A DNA stretch of 64,000 bases from Nostoc sp. 'Lobaria pulmonaria (5183) cyanobiont' (GCF_002949795.1 NZ_CP026692.1:989501-1053500); one strand, 5' to 3'. Numbered from the stretch's first letter, positions 37,042 through 46,388 are shown. Notes: generated by a model not told the origin, from the letters alone. Numbers and translations: made by a program.

Positions 37042-38568
37042 CTACACTTGAACAATAAAGTCAGTAGCTGTTAAAGTTGGCGCACCAGTCAAAGTCGCAA
37101 ATTGACCGCCACTGCCAAAACCAGCCGCGCTGCCATTTGGGTTGTAGAACAACTGCCCACTCACAGCGTCGTAGACAATTTTCGCCGTGCTAGTCGCCGC
37201 TGAAGAAGTTATTTTAAAATCACTGGCGTTACTAAAACCTGTTCCCGGAATAGAGGCAAGAGTATTAAAGGTAGTCTTATCTAAGACAATCTTGTCAGCT
37301 TGGCAGTGTTTGAAATCACTAATGGTATCTACACCAATAGCAGTCAGGACAAAGGGAGCATTCGTATTGTAAAGGAAGCGATCGGCACCGGCACCACCAA
37401 TCAGGGTATCATTGCCTGCACCGCCAACGAGGATATCATTACCAGCTAATCCATTGATGATGTTGTTTCTAGCTGTGCCGGTAAGGACATCTGCATTCGG
37501 AGTTCCCGTCAGGTTGAGGGGAGTAATTGTGCCGTAGACATTATCATTATTGGTGGATGTCCCGGCATCATTAGCTGCACGGTTGCCACTGAAGGTAGGA
37601 TTATTTACAGCCGTAACAGTTGGCAGGACAGTTGGCATTCCTTGGTTATTGCCGTTGGTATTGGTGAGGGACTGGATGATAAAAATCCCCCCACCCAAGC
37701 CAAGACCTGAGTTACTCTCACTCGCAGTGCCGCCTGTAGCCGTGTTATTGGTAAAGCTAGTCTTGCTGAGGGTTAAAGAACCACTGCGGACAAAAATCCC
37801 ACCCCCCAGTCCCGCACCACCGCCGCCGGCGTTTTTGTAGTAGCCGCCGTTGCCGCCGCCGAAGGCGCCGTCGCCGGGGCTGCTGTGGCCGTAGTTGCCG
37901 CCGCCGCCGCCGCTGCCGCCGCCGCCGAAGCCGCCGTCGCCACCGAAGCTGCCGTCGCCGCCGCCGTAGTAGCTGTAGCCGCCGCCGCCGCCGAAGCCGC
38001 CGTCGCCGCCGTCACCGCCGATGACCTTGAGGCCACCGACGCCGAAGCTGCCGAAGCTGCCGAAGCTGCCGTCGAAGCCGTAGCCGCCGCCGAAGCCGCC
38101 CAAGCCGCTGCCGTAGCCGCTGTAGACGTTGCCGTGATTGCCACCTTGGGCTGTGTTCTTACTGAAAGCGACATTCGTTAAAGAAACATTGCCATCATAG
38201 ATAAACAAGCCACCGCCCAGTCCAGCACCGGCGCCACCGATGCTACTATCTCCGCCTTGGGATCGTCCGTTGGTGATCGTCAAGTTAGAAATATCAACGC
38301 TTCCCGACAAGATAAATAAGGGGCGCACGTCGCCGTTGTCGTTGATGCCGTTGTTATTGGCATCGCCGCTGATTTTGTGGTTGTTACCCACAATCGTGAT
38401 ATTGCTGTTCACCAAGGTTTTCGGCACAGAGGTGACGCGGACATCGCTATCAATGGTAATCGTGTCATTCCCTGCTAGTTGGTTGGCTTGGCGAATTGCA
38501 TAACTGAGGCTGCCTTTAGTGTTGCCGGTGCCGTTATCTGTGGCTTGGTTGACGATGAAATTTGTCAT
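37042..38568 (-). CDS. Glycine-rich beta-helix protein with RTX calcium-binding repeats
   Basis: The 508-residue protein begins TDNGTGNTKGSLSYAIRQAN, typical of cyanobacterial beta-helix 'choice-of-domain' surface proteins. Residues of about 130-250 are extremely glycine-rich (GGDGGFGGGG runs with Tyr, Phe and Ser). Near 360-400 are RTX nonapeptides (GLAGNDILVGGAGNDTLIGG) that bind calcium, followed by a serralysin-like C-terminus (DTISDFKHCQADKIVLDKTT). Such RTX proteins are secreted by type I export without an N-terminal signal, and none is visible. The glycine-rich part is encoded by GCC-repeat DNA on the plus strand. A sulfotransferase gene lies 96 bp upstream in the same direction. Confidence 0.88.
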   Translation of the reverse strand: MTNFIVNQATDNGTGNTKGSLSYAIRQANQLAGNDTITIDSDVRVTSVPKTLVNSNITIVGNNHKISGDANNNGINDNGDVRPLFILSGSVDISNLTITNGRSQGGDSSIGGAGAGLGGGLFIYDGNVSLTNVAFSKNTAQGGNHGNVYSGYGSGLGGFGGGYGFDGSFGSFGSFGVGGLKVIGGDGGDGGFGGGGGYSYYGGGDGSFGGDGGFGGGGSGGGGGNYGHSSPGDGAFGGGNGGYYKNAGGGGAGLGGGIFVRSGSLTLSKTSFTNNTATGGTASESNSGLGLGGGIFIIQSLTNTNGNNQGMPTVLPTVTAVNNPTFSGNRAANDAGTSTNNDNVYGTITPLNLTGTPNADVLTGTARNNIINGLAGNDILVGGAGNDTLIGGAGADRFLYNTNAPFVLTAIGVDTISDFKHCQADKIVLDKTTFNTLASIPGTGFSNASDFKITSSAATSTAKIVYDAVSGQLFYNPNGSAAGFGSGGQFATLTGAPTLTATDFIVQV

Positions 38569-38664
38569 TTGATTTTTTACGAATGTTGTAGGTAAATGAG
38601 CAGTTATTTGTCAGACGCGTTATGCCTCTAGCTCGAAGCAGCATCACAGATTTTCAAAGCTTGA

Positions 38665-39504
38665 TTAACTCACCGCTTCTACTGGTTGAGCCACAATCAC
38701 ATTTGCCAGACTATTGCTAGGGTTCTTCCAAAAAGACAACCCATCATATTGAGTAAATAAATCCGGCGGTAAAATTGTCAGTCGCGGTTGAAACTCGACT
38801 TTGGGACGCACATGATGTAATCCTTTGGTATTCAAGCGATTATCAAACTCCAAAGCTTCGTATTCCACATTGGCAAAATCATGCTCAAAGGGTTCCTCTT
38901 CTAAAAATTGATAAATCAGCGATATGGTTTTATCAGGTGCTTGGGTTAATAAGTCATAGTCCACCAAAAGTAAGGACGCACTGTATTCGCTATAGAATGC
39001 TTCTTTGAGGGCGTTGTAAGCAAACCCCACTAACCGTCCCCCTTGACTCAAGGCTTCGGTGCGCGTGTAAACTGTAGACCGTTCACCAGCGTTATTAAAC
39101 ATCCGCGACACATCAAAAGCATTTTTTCTAATCAGCCGTTCGATGCTATCCATAATCCAAGCGACATTCCGCACGCAGCAAATCACCTTTGAGGTAGGAA
39201 ATAGCTCTTGAATTAAGGACAACTTGCTACACCACAAACGATTAGTGTCAAAGATGACTTCTTTATCAGCTTGCGACTGGTAAAATGTGGAAAAAATAGC
39301 TAAGGTTAATGCCCGTTTTTGCTCAGGGGTGATGAAGACGGAAAATTCATTGTCTTCACTCATGGCTTCCAGCATTCGGTTCACCAGACTACCCACAGGG
39401 CTAGACATACTGGCGTGAAACCGGGGGTTTTGCCGCAGTAAGGCTCCGAGTAAGGTAGAACCGGAACGAGGTAAGCCGGAGATCAAGTGGATTTTGGAAA
39501 TCAT
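38665..39504 (-). CDS. Sulfotransferase family protein
   Basis: ATG 39504 is chosen; a GTG seven codons upstream is possible. The product of about 279 residues has the PAPS 5'-phosphosulfate loop LPRSGSTLLGALL near its start and a 3'-phosphate region (KVICCVRNVAWIMDSIERLI with the following serine/arginine). It is cytoplasmic. It precedes the glycine-rich RTX gene and may act on a polysaccharide, lipid or that protein; the acceptor is unknown. Confidence 0.85.
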   Translation of the reverse strand: MISKIHLISGLPRSGSTLLGALLRQNPRFHASMSSPVGSLVNRMLEAMSEDNEFSVFITPEQKRALTLAIFSTFYQSQADKEVIFDTNRLWCSKLSLIQELFPTSKVICCVRNVAWIMDSIERLIRKNAFDVSRMFNNAGERSTVYTRTEALSQGGRLVGFAYNALKEAFYSEYSASLLLVDYDLLTQAPDKTISLIYQFLEEEPFEHDFANVEYEALEFDNRLNTKGLHHVRPKVEFQPRLTILPPDLFTQYDGLSFWKNPSNSLANVIVAQPVEAVS

Positions 39505-39623
39505 TTGGTTATAAAAATCCTGCACCTGTGGGCTTTAACCGCAGAGACAAAGCGATCGCCCAAATTTTGCTTAATCATTAGCGCTATGAATTGTACAGTC
39601 ATCACCTTGATCAATGCAATTAA

Positions 39624-39809
39624 CTGAGCAAGGGACAAAGAGATGTGTTAGCGCTGCTGGCTTTAAGATTGAGTAATGAAGCGATCGCTCAACGAATAAA
39701 ACTGAGTACTTCTATGATCAGGCATCATGTCAGCCAGGTATTAAATAAGTTAGGAGTAATAAACCGCACTGAAACTGCAACTACAGCAGTGCGAGTTGGA
39801 TGTGTTTAA
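39624..39809 (+). pseudogene. LuxR/GerE helix-turn-helix fragment
   Basis: Sixty-one codons read SKGQRDVLALLALRLSNEAI, then AQRIKLSTSMIRHHVSQVLN and KLGVINRTETATTAVRVGCV, a recognisable C-terminal LuxR-type DNA-binding domain. An in-frame TAA directly precedes it and there is no proper start, so the sensory or receiver part has been lost. It ends seven bases before a MITE. Confidence 0.65.
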
Positions 39810-39815
39810 TATTGT

Positions 39816-39931
39816 AGGACTTACGCAGTGAAAACCTGAAACCTCGATCCCCCCTAACCCCCCTTAAAAAGGGGGGGATCTGAAAAGCCCCCTTTTTAAG
39901 GGGGTTGGGGGATCTATTCTGCGTAAGTCCT
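39816..39931. repeat. MITE-like element, family AGGACTTACGC (copy 3)
   Basis: The 116-bp element has 13-bp inverted ends, AGGACTTACGCAG at 39816-39828 and its complement at 39919-39931. The interior is a strong hairpin of CCCCCTTAAAAAGGGGG type. A lone half end (AGGATTTACGCAG) occurs at 41668-41680. Confidence 0.88.
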
Positions 39932-40080
39932 ATATTGGTAAAACACCAAGTTATTTCTAAACAATTTCTTATATTGCAAAGTTTTAAGATAATTAATTTT
40001 GGTCAAGCCAGCAAGCGATACCTACGGTGGGCTACGCCAACGCTATTACTCTTGTGACGCCAGCAAGGTGTTTAATTTTT

Positions 40081-40206
40081 GCAGGTCGATGCAACTATGT
40101 TGCAGGTCGATGCAACTATGTTGCAGGTTGATATAACTATGTTGCAGGTTGATATAACTATGTTGCAGGTCGATGCAACTATGTTGCAGGTTGATGCAAC
40201 TAAGGT
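40081..40206. repeat. 21-bp tandem repeat array, six units
   Basis: Six units of GCAGGTCGATGCAACTATGTT start at 40081, 40102, 40123, 40144, 40165 and 40186. The family is the same as the 36835-36981 array. Together the two arrays bracket the RTX-sulfotransferase pair. No gene lies in 39932-40348. Confidence 0.92.
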
Positions 40207-40348
40207 GCAGCCTAGTAGGGAAGGGAAAAATTCAAAGTTTTATTAACTCACAGCTTCTACTAATCCTAAAACTTGTTGGTGCAAAAAGTTGCAGTGCTAG
40301 CGATCGCTAGTACTGTAAATACTAGCGATCGCCCCGTGTTTGTTATCG

Positions 40349-41626
40349 TTATCGTCTTATATTGCCTGTACCTACCTCAACCTTCTGCGCTCCTTCAACG
40401 ATTTGGTAAAGTTTGTGTTCAAGTTTTTGCATACATGCTGACCAATCAAAGTCAAGTATAGAGGGGCGAGCGTGTCTAGTCATATCTGCTTTCAAACCGG
40501 GATTTTCCAGAATCGCAATTACCTTTTGGGCAAAGTCTGTAGGGTTGTTAGGTTGGGCAAGGAAACCGTTACGACCAGGAAATACCTGTTCTGAGGTTGA
40601 CGGTGCAACAACAGCAACCAGAGGGGTTCCAGACGCTAGCGCTTCGTTATTTGTCGTGCAGAAGTTCTCGGTGACGGAGGGGTTGACAAAAACATCTGCT
40701 CTAGCAAACCAACCTAGAAGTTCCGTACCGTGAGATTCACCCCATACAGTAATACCCGCTCCAAACTTTTTAGCACGCTGACGGATCTCTTCATCTAACG
40801 GCCCACTACCAACAATCACCAGATGCACATCAGGAATTTTGGCAGCTATGACTGGAAAGATATCAAGTAATTGGTTGACATTCTTTTCGGGGGTGATGCG
40901 TCCGACAAACAACAGAGTTGGTCGGTTATCATTGGGAATTGGATCGTAACAGATATTTCGCGGGTGAAATTTTTCGCAATCGATGCCTTGATAAGCGACG
41001 TATTCAGCGCGTTGGCATTTCAGTTCTTCGTATTTAGTCAGTTGTTCTTTAGAAGAGAAGTAATTGAAGTTATAAGACTCACTAAACTGCTTAACTAAAA
41101 GGGGAATAATCGGACGAACCAAATTAAAGAAGCGATCTCCAAAGTAATATTTGATATATGCAACAATATCTGTATGGAAGAGTGATATTATTGGCGTGCC
41201 TGTTCGTCTTGCGTATTGAGTGCCGATAGGGCGACCATAACCTTGCAAGAAAAATGAGTATAAACCTCTCATTTGCGCTGCTTCTTCAACCACGATAATA
41301 TCAGGCTGAAATTTCTCCAGCAACTTGGTATCGCTCCAATGTCGATAGTTCAACGGTTGAGGAAGAGACTTGTAGAATACCAGTGGTTCTGTAGGGAATG
41401 CGTAAGCAGAGAAATTGGGAAAAGATTGAATTTCCTCTAAACCTGGCATGGGGCGATCGCCAACATTTTTGGGGTAGCGATCGTTGATTTGGGGATGGAT
41501 TAGAAAAACCTCATGTCCCTGTTCTAGCAACCAACGAACTCGTTGGTGAACTGCAACGGAAACACCAGTTAAGAAAGGAGCGTATAACCCTGTAAACAGT
41601 GCAATGCGAAGTTTTTGCTTAGTCAT
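40349..41626 (-). CDS. hglT: Family 4 glycosyltransferase, probable heterocyst-glycolipid glucosyltransferase
   Basis: The 425-residue GT-B enzyme has RIALFTGLYAPFLTGVSVAV at the N-terminus, LLFVGRITPEKNVNQLLDIF opening the nucleotide-sugar domain, and the EX7E motif within PSVTENFCTTNNEALASGTP near residue 320. It is the last gene of a leftward cluster with two other glycosyltransferases, an epimerase and HgdC/HgdB-like exporters. The layout matches what I recall of the Anabaena all5341-all5347 region, where All5341 (HglT) adds the sugar to the heterocyst glycolipid aglycone. The hglT name rests on this synteny and on family membership, not on alignment. Confidence 0.8.
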   Translation of the reverse strand: MTKQKLRIALFTGLYAPFLTGVSVAVHQRVRWLLEQGHEVFLIHPQINDRYPKNVGDRPMPGLEEIQSFPNFSAYAFPTEPLVFYKSLPQPLNYRHWSDTKLLEKFQPDIIVVEEAAQMRGLYSFFLQGYGRPIGTQYARRTGTPIISLFHTDIVAYIKYYFGDRFFNLVRPIIPLLVKQFSESYNFNYFSSKEQLTKYEELKCQRAEYVAYQGIDCEKFHPRNICYDPIPNDNRPTLLFVGRITPEKNVNQLLDIFPVIAAKIPDVHLVIVGSGPLDEEIRQRAKKFGAGITVWGESHGTELLGWFARADVFVNPSVTENFCTTNNEALASGTPLVAVVAPSTSEQVFPGRNGFLAQPNNPTDFAQKVIAILENPGLKADMTRHARPSILDFDWSACMQKLEHKLYQIVEGAQKVEVGTGNIRR

Positions 41627-42036
41627 AATAAAGGGGAATATTTCACAAAATTGCTGGTTGTTAACTTAGGATTTACGCAGCAAATATTTGATGAACATCC
41701 TGATTATTTGGCTCATAAATTCCCGTTAATACAGTTAGACTAATGATTTACGCCTTGTCAAATAGCCGAGATTGTCGATTTTGAAGTAGATGTTTATAAA
41801 TCTGGATTGAAACTATCAAAACATCCAAAATGCTAAGTCAAAATTCCCCTTAATGCATTTGTCTAAACCCTTGCCATTAATGCAAATCCATTTTGGTATT
41901 CAACAAGTAAAAGCGGATCTTTTGACAAGGGTTATAGCTAACATAGTTGTACTAAATATAAGATAATACAATTTCAATAATAGGGAATGTTTAGTGTAAT
42001 AACTTTCATGCCCTAGTTGATATTTAGCAATTTAAT
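41627..42036. other. AT-rich intergenic stretch
   Basis: The gap between two leftward genes contains a half copy of the AGGACTTACGC MITE end (41668-41680) and AT-rich sequence with no supported ORF. A promoter for the downstream hglT-like gene could lie here. Confidence 0.4.
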
Positions 42037-43296
42037 TCAAAGAGAAACCTTGCTATTAATAGGCTGATCCAACCATTGATAAGGGCGATATTCCACCAGA
42101 TGGACATTCCACGGCCCTTTAACGCGATAGCTGACACCGCGCCAGGTGACTGTTGATGTCCACAGGGATGATAGCATCGCTAACCCATAAACCCACTGTG
42201 TCAGGGGAATCGCAATCAACATTTTGATAATTGTAGCAACTGATAATTTGGCGATCGCCTGGTCATTAGAGCGAACCATTCGCTGTATCTCTAATTCCAA
42301 CACCAGCATCATCAAGAGTAATCCGACAGTGTAGACTCCATAGCAGACTAAGAACAGAGCCGCAGCTTCCCATTTTGCCTCTAACAACGACTCTAGAACT
42401 AAAATAATCAGTAGAGTCGGAAACAAAATGCTAGAAACAGCTTCACTAACCAGAGCCAACCAACGGGGATGATACAGTCGAGAAAAAAGCATAAGGCGCT
42501 TGAGATAGTCTATTAAGTTGAATAAATCAGTCTCTTCACGATTGACTATTAGCAGCGAAGGCACAAACTTTACCTGAAAACCATGTTTTTTGAGGATATT
42601 GTGCATCATGAAATCTTCGCCTAAAGCTTGTCCCCATTTATCTAGCAGTTCTGTTTGGCGAAGTACTTCTGTTTTCACAGCCAAAGTTCCACCCCAAGGA
42701 ATTTGGAAGATAAACATTTGCACTACTGTGGACACATTGCCGACGTACCGCACTAAAGAACCCCAATACCTGCCTGTCGGTACGTACCAACGATTGCCGG
42801 TTGTTGCGCCGACTTTCGCATCACCTAGAGGACTGACTAATTCTCGCAGCCAATTTAAATGAACTATAGTATCAGCATCTACTAAAGCAACCACCTTATA
42901 AGAATCGTCTAGATCGCGAATAGCTTGGATTAAAGAACTGCATTTGAGACTACAACTGTTGCGTACTATTCTCAAAGGGCTGATTTGAACATTAGTCGCT
43001 TCTTGCTCAGTGATGGTTTCACTAGCAATTTTCCAAGCGGGATCTTCGTGACTATCAACGATTAATTTTAAATCATACTGTGGATAGTTTTGATTTAGGA
43101 GCGATCGCAAACATCTAGGCAAAAACGGATCGGCTCCGCGTAAGCAAAGAATTACTGCTGTTTTGGGTAACTGATCGTCTGGTAATAAGTTTTTTTTAGA
43201 CGAGCGCAGATACCATATAAAGACAAGCGTGAAACACACCTGAATAACCAGCCAACTCATCAAAGACTTAGACAGAAATATTGCCAAATCTTCCAT
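42037..43296 (-). CDS. Membrane family 2 glycosyltransferase (ceramide-glucosyltransferase-like)
   Basis: The 419-residue protein has an N-terminal membrane helix (LMSWLVIQVCFTLVFIWYL), a cytosolic GT2 domain and several C-terminal helices. Motifs are AVILCLRGADPFLPRCLRSL, the DxD in ALVDADTIVHLNW, GGTLAVKTEVLR, ALGEDFMMHNILKKHGF and a trailing RLYHPRW that resembles the (Q/R)xxRW site. This is the GT21-like arrangement used by lipid glycosyltransferases. Sitting inside the glycolipid island, it may glycosylate the lipid chain or make a related glycolipid. It lies about 130 bp downstream of the DUF2141 gene, separated by repeats. Confidence 0.82.
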   Translation of the reverse strand: MEDLAIFLSKSLMSWLVIQVCFTLVFIWYLRSSKKNLLPDDQLPKTAVILCLRGADPFLPRCLRSLLNQNYPQYDLKLIVDSHEDPAWKIASETITEQEATNVQISPLRIVRNSCSLKCSSLIQAIRDLDDSYKVVALVDADTIVHLNWLRELVSPLGDAKVGATTGNRWYVPTGRYWGSLVRYVGNVSTVVQMFIFQIPWGGTLAVKTEVLRQTELLDKWGQALGEDFMMHNILKKHGFQVKFVPSLLIVNREETDLFNLIDYLKRLMLFSRLYHPRWLALVSEAVSSILFPTLLIILVLESLLEAKWEAAALFLVCYGVYTVGLLLMMLVLELEIQRMVRSNDQAIAKLSVATIIKMLIAIPLTQWVYGLAMLSSLWTSTVTWRGVSYRVKGPWNVHLVEYRPYQWLDQPINSKVSL

Positions 43297-43336
43297 TAAA
43301 TTTTTAGTCTCCGACAGAATGAGGGATTGGGCATTA

Positions 43337-43406
43337 AAAAGTAAAAAGTAAAAAGTAAAAGGGCAAAAGATTCTTTTCTATTTACTTTTGCCTTTTACCT
43401 TTTAAC
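43337..43406. repeat. AAAAGTA repeats forming an imperfect hairpin
   Basis: Tandem AAAAAGT units are followed by a near-complement (CTTTTGCCTTTTACCTTTTA), so transcript from the cluster could fold here between the DUF2141 and GT2 genes. Confidence 0.55.
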
Positions 43407-43425
43407 TTCCTCTCCCCAGTTGCCT

Positions 43426-43893
43426 TTACGAATCAAGCGAATATTTCATCATGATGTTAACTGTTGTATTTTTGTTTACAACAAAACTGGCATCACGAAA
43501 CTTTGGTGTACCTGTTTGTATGGACACAGTTGGATTTTTAGAAATCCCAAAACCTTCTTTGGGAATACCGAAAAAGTCTTTATTGAGTTTGCGATCGCCA
43601 TTTTGATCGTCAACCACAGCGACAGCATAAGTTCCAGGTTTCAAACCGGAGAATTCTTTTTTTACCGAACTGCCATTAATCTTAGCGCAGCCACTTTGAG
43701 CTTCACTACTACTACTCATAGGAAATCCTTTTTCATTTGCATAAACTCGGAAGCAAATCTCACCTTTTTGGTGATGTATTCCATTTACTACAACACTAAG
43801 TGTTGTAGTTGGCTCTGCGTTCACTGTTTTCGCAAAGCTGATGCTCACTAAAGTAGCAAGCAAAACATGAGATAGTTGAGATAGTTTCAGCAT
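43426..43893 (-). CDS. Secreted DUF2141 protein
   Basis: The 155-residue protein has a clear signal peptide (LSHVLLATLVSISFAKTVNA) cleaved before EPTTTLSV. The mature part is a DUF2141 beta-sandwich: GEICFRVYANEKGFP, a middle GLKPGTYAVAVVDDQNGD and KDFFGIPKEGFGISKN, which are the family signatures. The function is unknown; it is periplasmic. Its place between two glycosyltransferases in the island suggests a role in glycolipid handling at the envelope, which is an inference. Confidence 0.88.
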   Translation of the reverse strand: MLKLSQLSHVLLATLVSISFAKTVNAEPTTTLSVVVNGIHHQKGEICFRVYANEKGFPMSSSSEAQSGCAKINGSSVKKEFSGLKPGTYAVAVVDDQNGDRKLNKDFFGIPKEGFGISKNPTVSIQTGTPKFRDASFVVNKNTTVNIMMKYSLDS

Positions 43894-43944
43894 AATTTTG
43901 TAGTCAGAATAGGTGATTTTGGGGCTGATAAAAAGCTGCGTTAG

Positions 43945-44955
43945 TCAACCTTTATTTGCGAACTGATTCTTTGAAAGTATGACTTGCTCCTCTTTAATTG
44001 ATGCTGGGTTCCAAGCTTTCCAAAGTTTTTGCAACGCCATTAGCAAATCTTTCAGCAAAAGATATTCTGTCCCTTTTAACTGCTGATACAGACTTATATG
44101 ACAACACAGCCGCTCATATAAACTCAGGGGACAACACCAGATGGAGAGTATATACTCCCAAATCATTCTCCAATGTGGCAATAAAATTTTTCCTTTCTTT
44201 GCTGAATCAAACCACACTGTATACGCATAAAAATCAGGCAGCATACTCAAGAAGGATTTTTGATTTTTATTTGTTAACAACAAATAATTGGGAAAAAACA
44301 TACTCATTGATTGTTGCGGATGACTTCTGACGAAAAACAGGTATTCAGGAATTTCATAAAACCTACCGAGAATACCAAGTCTTAACAAGAGAATTCCATC
44401 TGCATTACCATAACCACCCATAGGCAGTATCTTTTTCAAAGCACTAGCACGAATTACCCCGTAACATTGATAACATAAGTGCTTAGTCAGCAATTCGTGA
44501 AAACGCTCGTGTGGTTTTAGTGCATCTGCCTTGACTTTGATATCGTAATTTTGGATAAAATTCCCCTGTTCATCAATGAAATATGCCTGGGAGTGACACA
44601 AGATTATGGTAGGATCTTGGTCAAGTACGTCAACACACTTCTTGATAAAATCTGGAGAATGTAGATCGTCATAGGCTGCCCATTTAAAATACTCACCCGA
44701 AGACAGTTTCAAGACGCGATCAAAGTTACCAGCACAACCGATGTTCTTGTCATTGCGGTAGTAACAAATACGCTGGTCTTGCTCGGCATAAGCTCTACAA
44801 ATTTCCTCAGTTTTATCTGTAGATGCATTATCTGAAATAATTAGCTCAAAATCTTCAAAGGTCTGAGCCAAGAGTGAATCTATGGCTTCTTTGATAAATT
44901 TTTCACCATTGTATACAGGTAATCCGATGCTCAATCGTGGCTGATTGTTACTCAT
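43945..44955 (-). CDS. Family 2 glycosyltransferase
   Basis: ATG 44955 is preferred to a TTG three codons upstream. The 336-residue GT-A enzyme has RLSIGLPVYNGEKFIKEAID, the nucleotide-binding ISDNASTDKTEEICR and a DxD-like AAYDDLHSPDF. The C-terminal region is helical with aromatic clusters and no clear membrane helix. It could act on the lipid-linked sugar or polysaccharide. It is part of the leftward cluster, about 220 bp downstream of the epimerase gene. Confidence 0.85.
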   Translation of the reverse strand: MSNNQPRLSIGLPVYNGEKFIKEAIDSLLAQTFEDFELIISDNASTDKTEEICRAYAEQDQRICYYRNDKNIGCAGNFDRVLKLSSGEYFKWAAYDDLHSPDFIKKCVDVLDQDPTIILCHSQAYFIDEQGNFIQNYDIKVKADALKPHERFHELLTKHLCYQCYGVIRASALKKILPMGGYGNADGILLLRLGILGRFYEIPEYLFFVRSHPQQSMSMFFPNYLLLTNKNQKSFLSMLPDFYAYTVWFDSAKKGKILLPHWRMIWEYILSIWCCPLSLYERLCCHISLYQQLKGTEYLLLKDLLMALQKLWKAWNPASIKEEQVILSKNQFANKG

Positions 44956-45022
44956 AGAAAACAAGAATTCGGAAAATCTGTGGATTAGTTTATGCTTAAT
45001 CGTAGTTAGGTAGATGCAACAT

Positions 45023-45060
45023 AAAAATTCAGAATTCAGAATCCAGAAGTCAGAATTAAG
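45023..45060. repeat. TTCAGAA heptamer repeats
   Basis: The spacer between the GT2 and epimerase genes holds AATTCAGAATTCAGAATCCA-type heptamers. A complementary GAATTCCGACTCG stretch lies near 45135, so hairpin formation is possible. Confidence 0.6.
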
Positions 45061-45176
45061 AATACTTTGATACCAAGCTTAATGATTTCAAGTAAATCCA
45101 GTGTCTTCTAGCTTATTCATTTTGCAATCATTCTGAATTCCGACTCGTCACACCTGAATTCCCAAAAATATGTGAA

Positions 45177-46181
45177 CTATTTCATCAAGCTTTGAATATC
45201 TGTTTTTTGCAGCCATTCATGTGTTTGCTGCATTCCTAATTCTAGGTCAACTACTGGTTTGTAATTTAACAGATTTTGGGCTTTGGCAATGGAACAAGCG
45301 TAAGGACGAGTCATAAAATCTATAGACTCTGGTAGAATATCAACTTTTTTCCGAAAAAGCTTTTGTCCTTGAACACGTAGCTTTAGAAACAACTTGATTT
45401 CATCTTTCGATAATGAAAGGGGTGCTTGTAAATCTTCCATTGCTGCTAAACGCATAAAATACTCTTTCCACGAAGTTTCTTGTCCATCAGTGATATTAAA
45501 TATTTCACCGTAAATTTCTTTTTCTATTGCGAGAAAGATGCCATCAATCAGGTTATCTATATATACATGATTGATTACTCCTTTAGCATCATTGGCGCAA
45601 GCAAATAATTTTTGGCGCATCATCAGAATTGGTCTGACTATCCAGGGGATACTTCCTGGACCGTAAACATCTCCGGCTCGAATAATGATGATGCCAAAAT
45701 CTGGAGGATTATTCAGTTCTAAGACTGCTGTTTCAGCTTCTATTTTAGTTTGACAGTAGGGATTATTTTCGCCAGATAGTGGCCCGGATTCTGTAACACC
45801 ATTAGGATAGTTGAAACCGTAAACCATCACACTGGAAAGATGCACAAATGTTTTGACACCAGACTGTTTAGCGGCTTTAGCCATATTGACAGTACCGCCA
45901 ACATTCACATCACGAAAATGCTTAATTGCACCAGCTTCTTCCGCAATTTGCTCTGTATGTAAAACGATATCTACTCCCTGACAAGCCTTTTGAGCAATAG
46001 TAGAATCGGTGATACTACCAATAATTACCTCTACACCTAAATTCTGTAATTGTTTGTTCTGTGCTGTAGAACTTTGTAGTCCGCGAACCTTCATCCCTTG
46101 CGCTATGGCTAACTCGGCTGTACGCAAACCGACAAATTCATTAATCCCAGTAATTAGGAGAGTTTTGTCTTTGAGGTTCAT
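45177..46181 (-). CDS. hgdA: NAD-dependent sugar epimerase, HgdA-like
   Basis: ATG 46181 gives MNLKDKTLLITGINEFVGLR, a normal extended-SDR start; an upstream non-ATG start would add 22 residues. The 334-residue protein has the Rossmann glycine pattern (slightly altered, TGINEFVG for TGxxGxxG), the catalytic motif YCQTKIEAE (YxxxK), and sugar-nucleotide-binding IIRAGDVYGPGSIPWIV. The C-terminal half resembles 3-beta-HSD/epimerases. In Anabaena the hgdB-hgdC-hgdA order is known, and HgdA is a UDP-galactose 4-epimerase that sets head-group composition of heterocyst glycolipids. The same order here supports the name. Confidence 0.8.
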   Translation of the reverse strand: MNLKDKTLLITGINEFVGLRTAELAIAQGMKVRGLQSSTAQNKQLQNLGVEVIIGSITDSTIAQKACQGVDIVLHTEQIAEEAGAIKHFRDVNVGGTVNMAKAAKQSGVKTFVHLSSVMVYGFNYPNGVTESGPLSGENNPYCQTKIEAETAVLELNNPPDFGIIIIRAGDVYGPGSIPWIVRPILMMRQKLFACANDAKGVINHVYIDNLIDGIFLAIEKEIYGEIFNITDGQETSWKEYFMRLAAMEDLQAPLSLSKDEIKLFLKLRVQGQKLFRKKVDILPESIDFMTRPYACSIAKAQNLLNYKPVVDLELGMQQTHEWLQKTDIQSLMK

Positions 46182-46388
46182 AAAATCGAAATTATTGTTA
46201 AATAGGTGAATTTGAGTTTTTAGATAAAAGACTTGAAGTAACACCAAATCTGAGTTTTGGTAAATACTTTTAATCTAAAATCTAAAATTGGTATAAGAAG
46301 AAATTTTCTGTAGAGAGGCTGCACTAATACTTAGCTATCAGTATCTATCGTGGCAAAATAAATTGATTATTTTACTGCTAGTAATCAT

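Noticed and set aside
37773..38181. Alanine-rich ORFs on both strands
   Set aside because: They are shadows of the glycine codons in the RTX gene.
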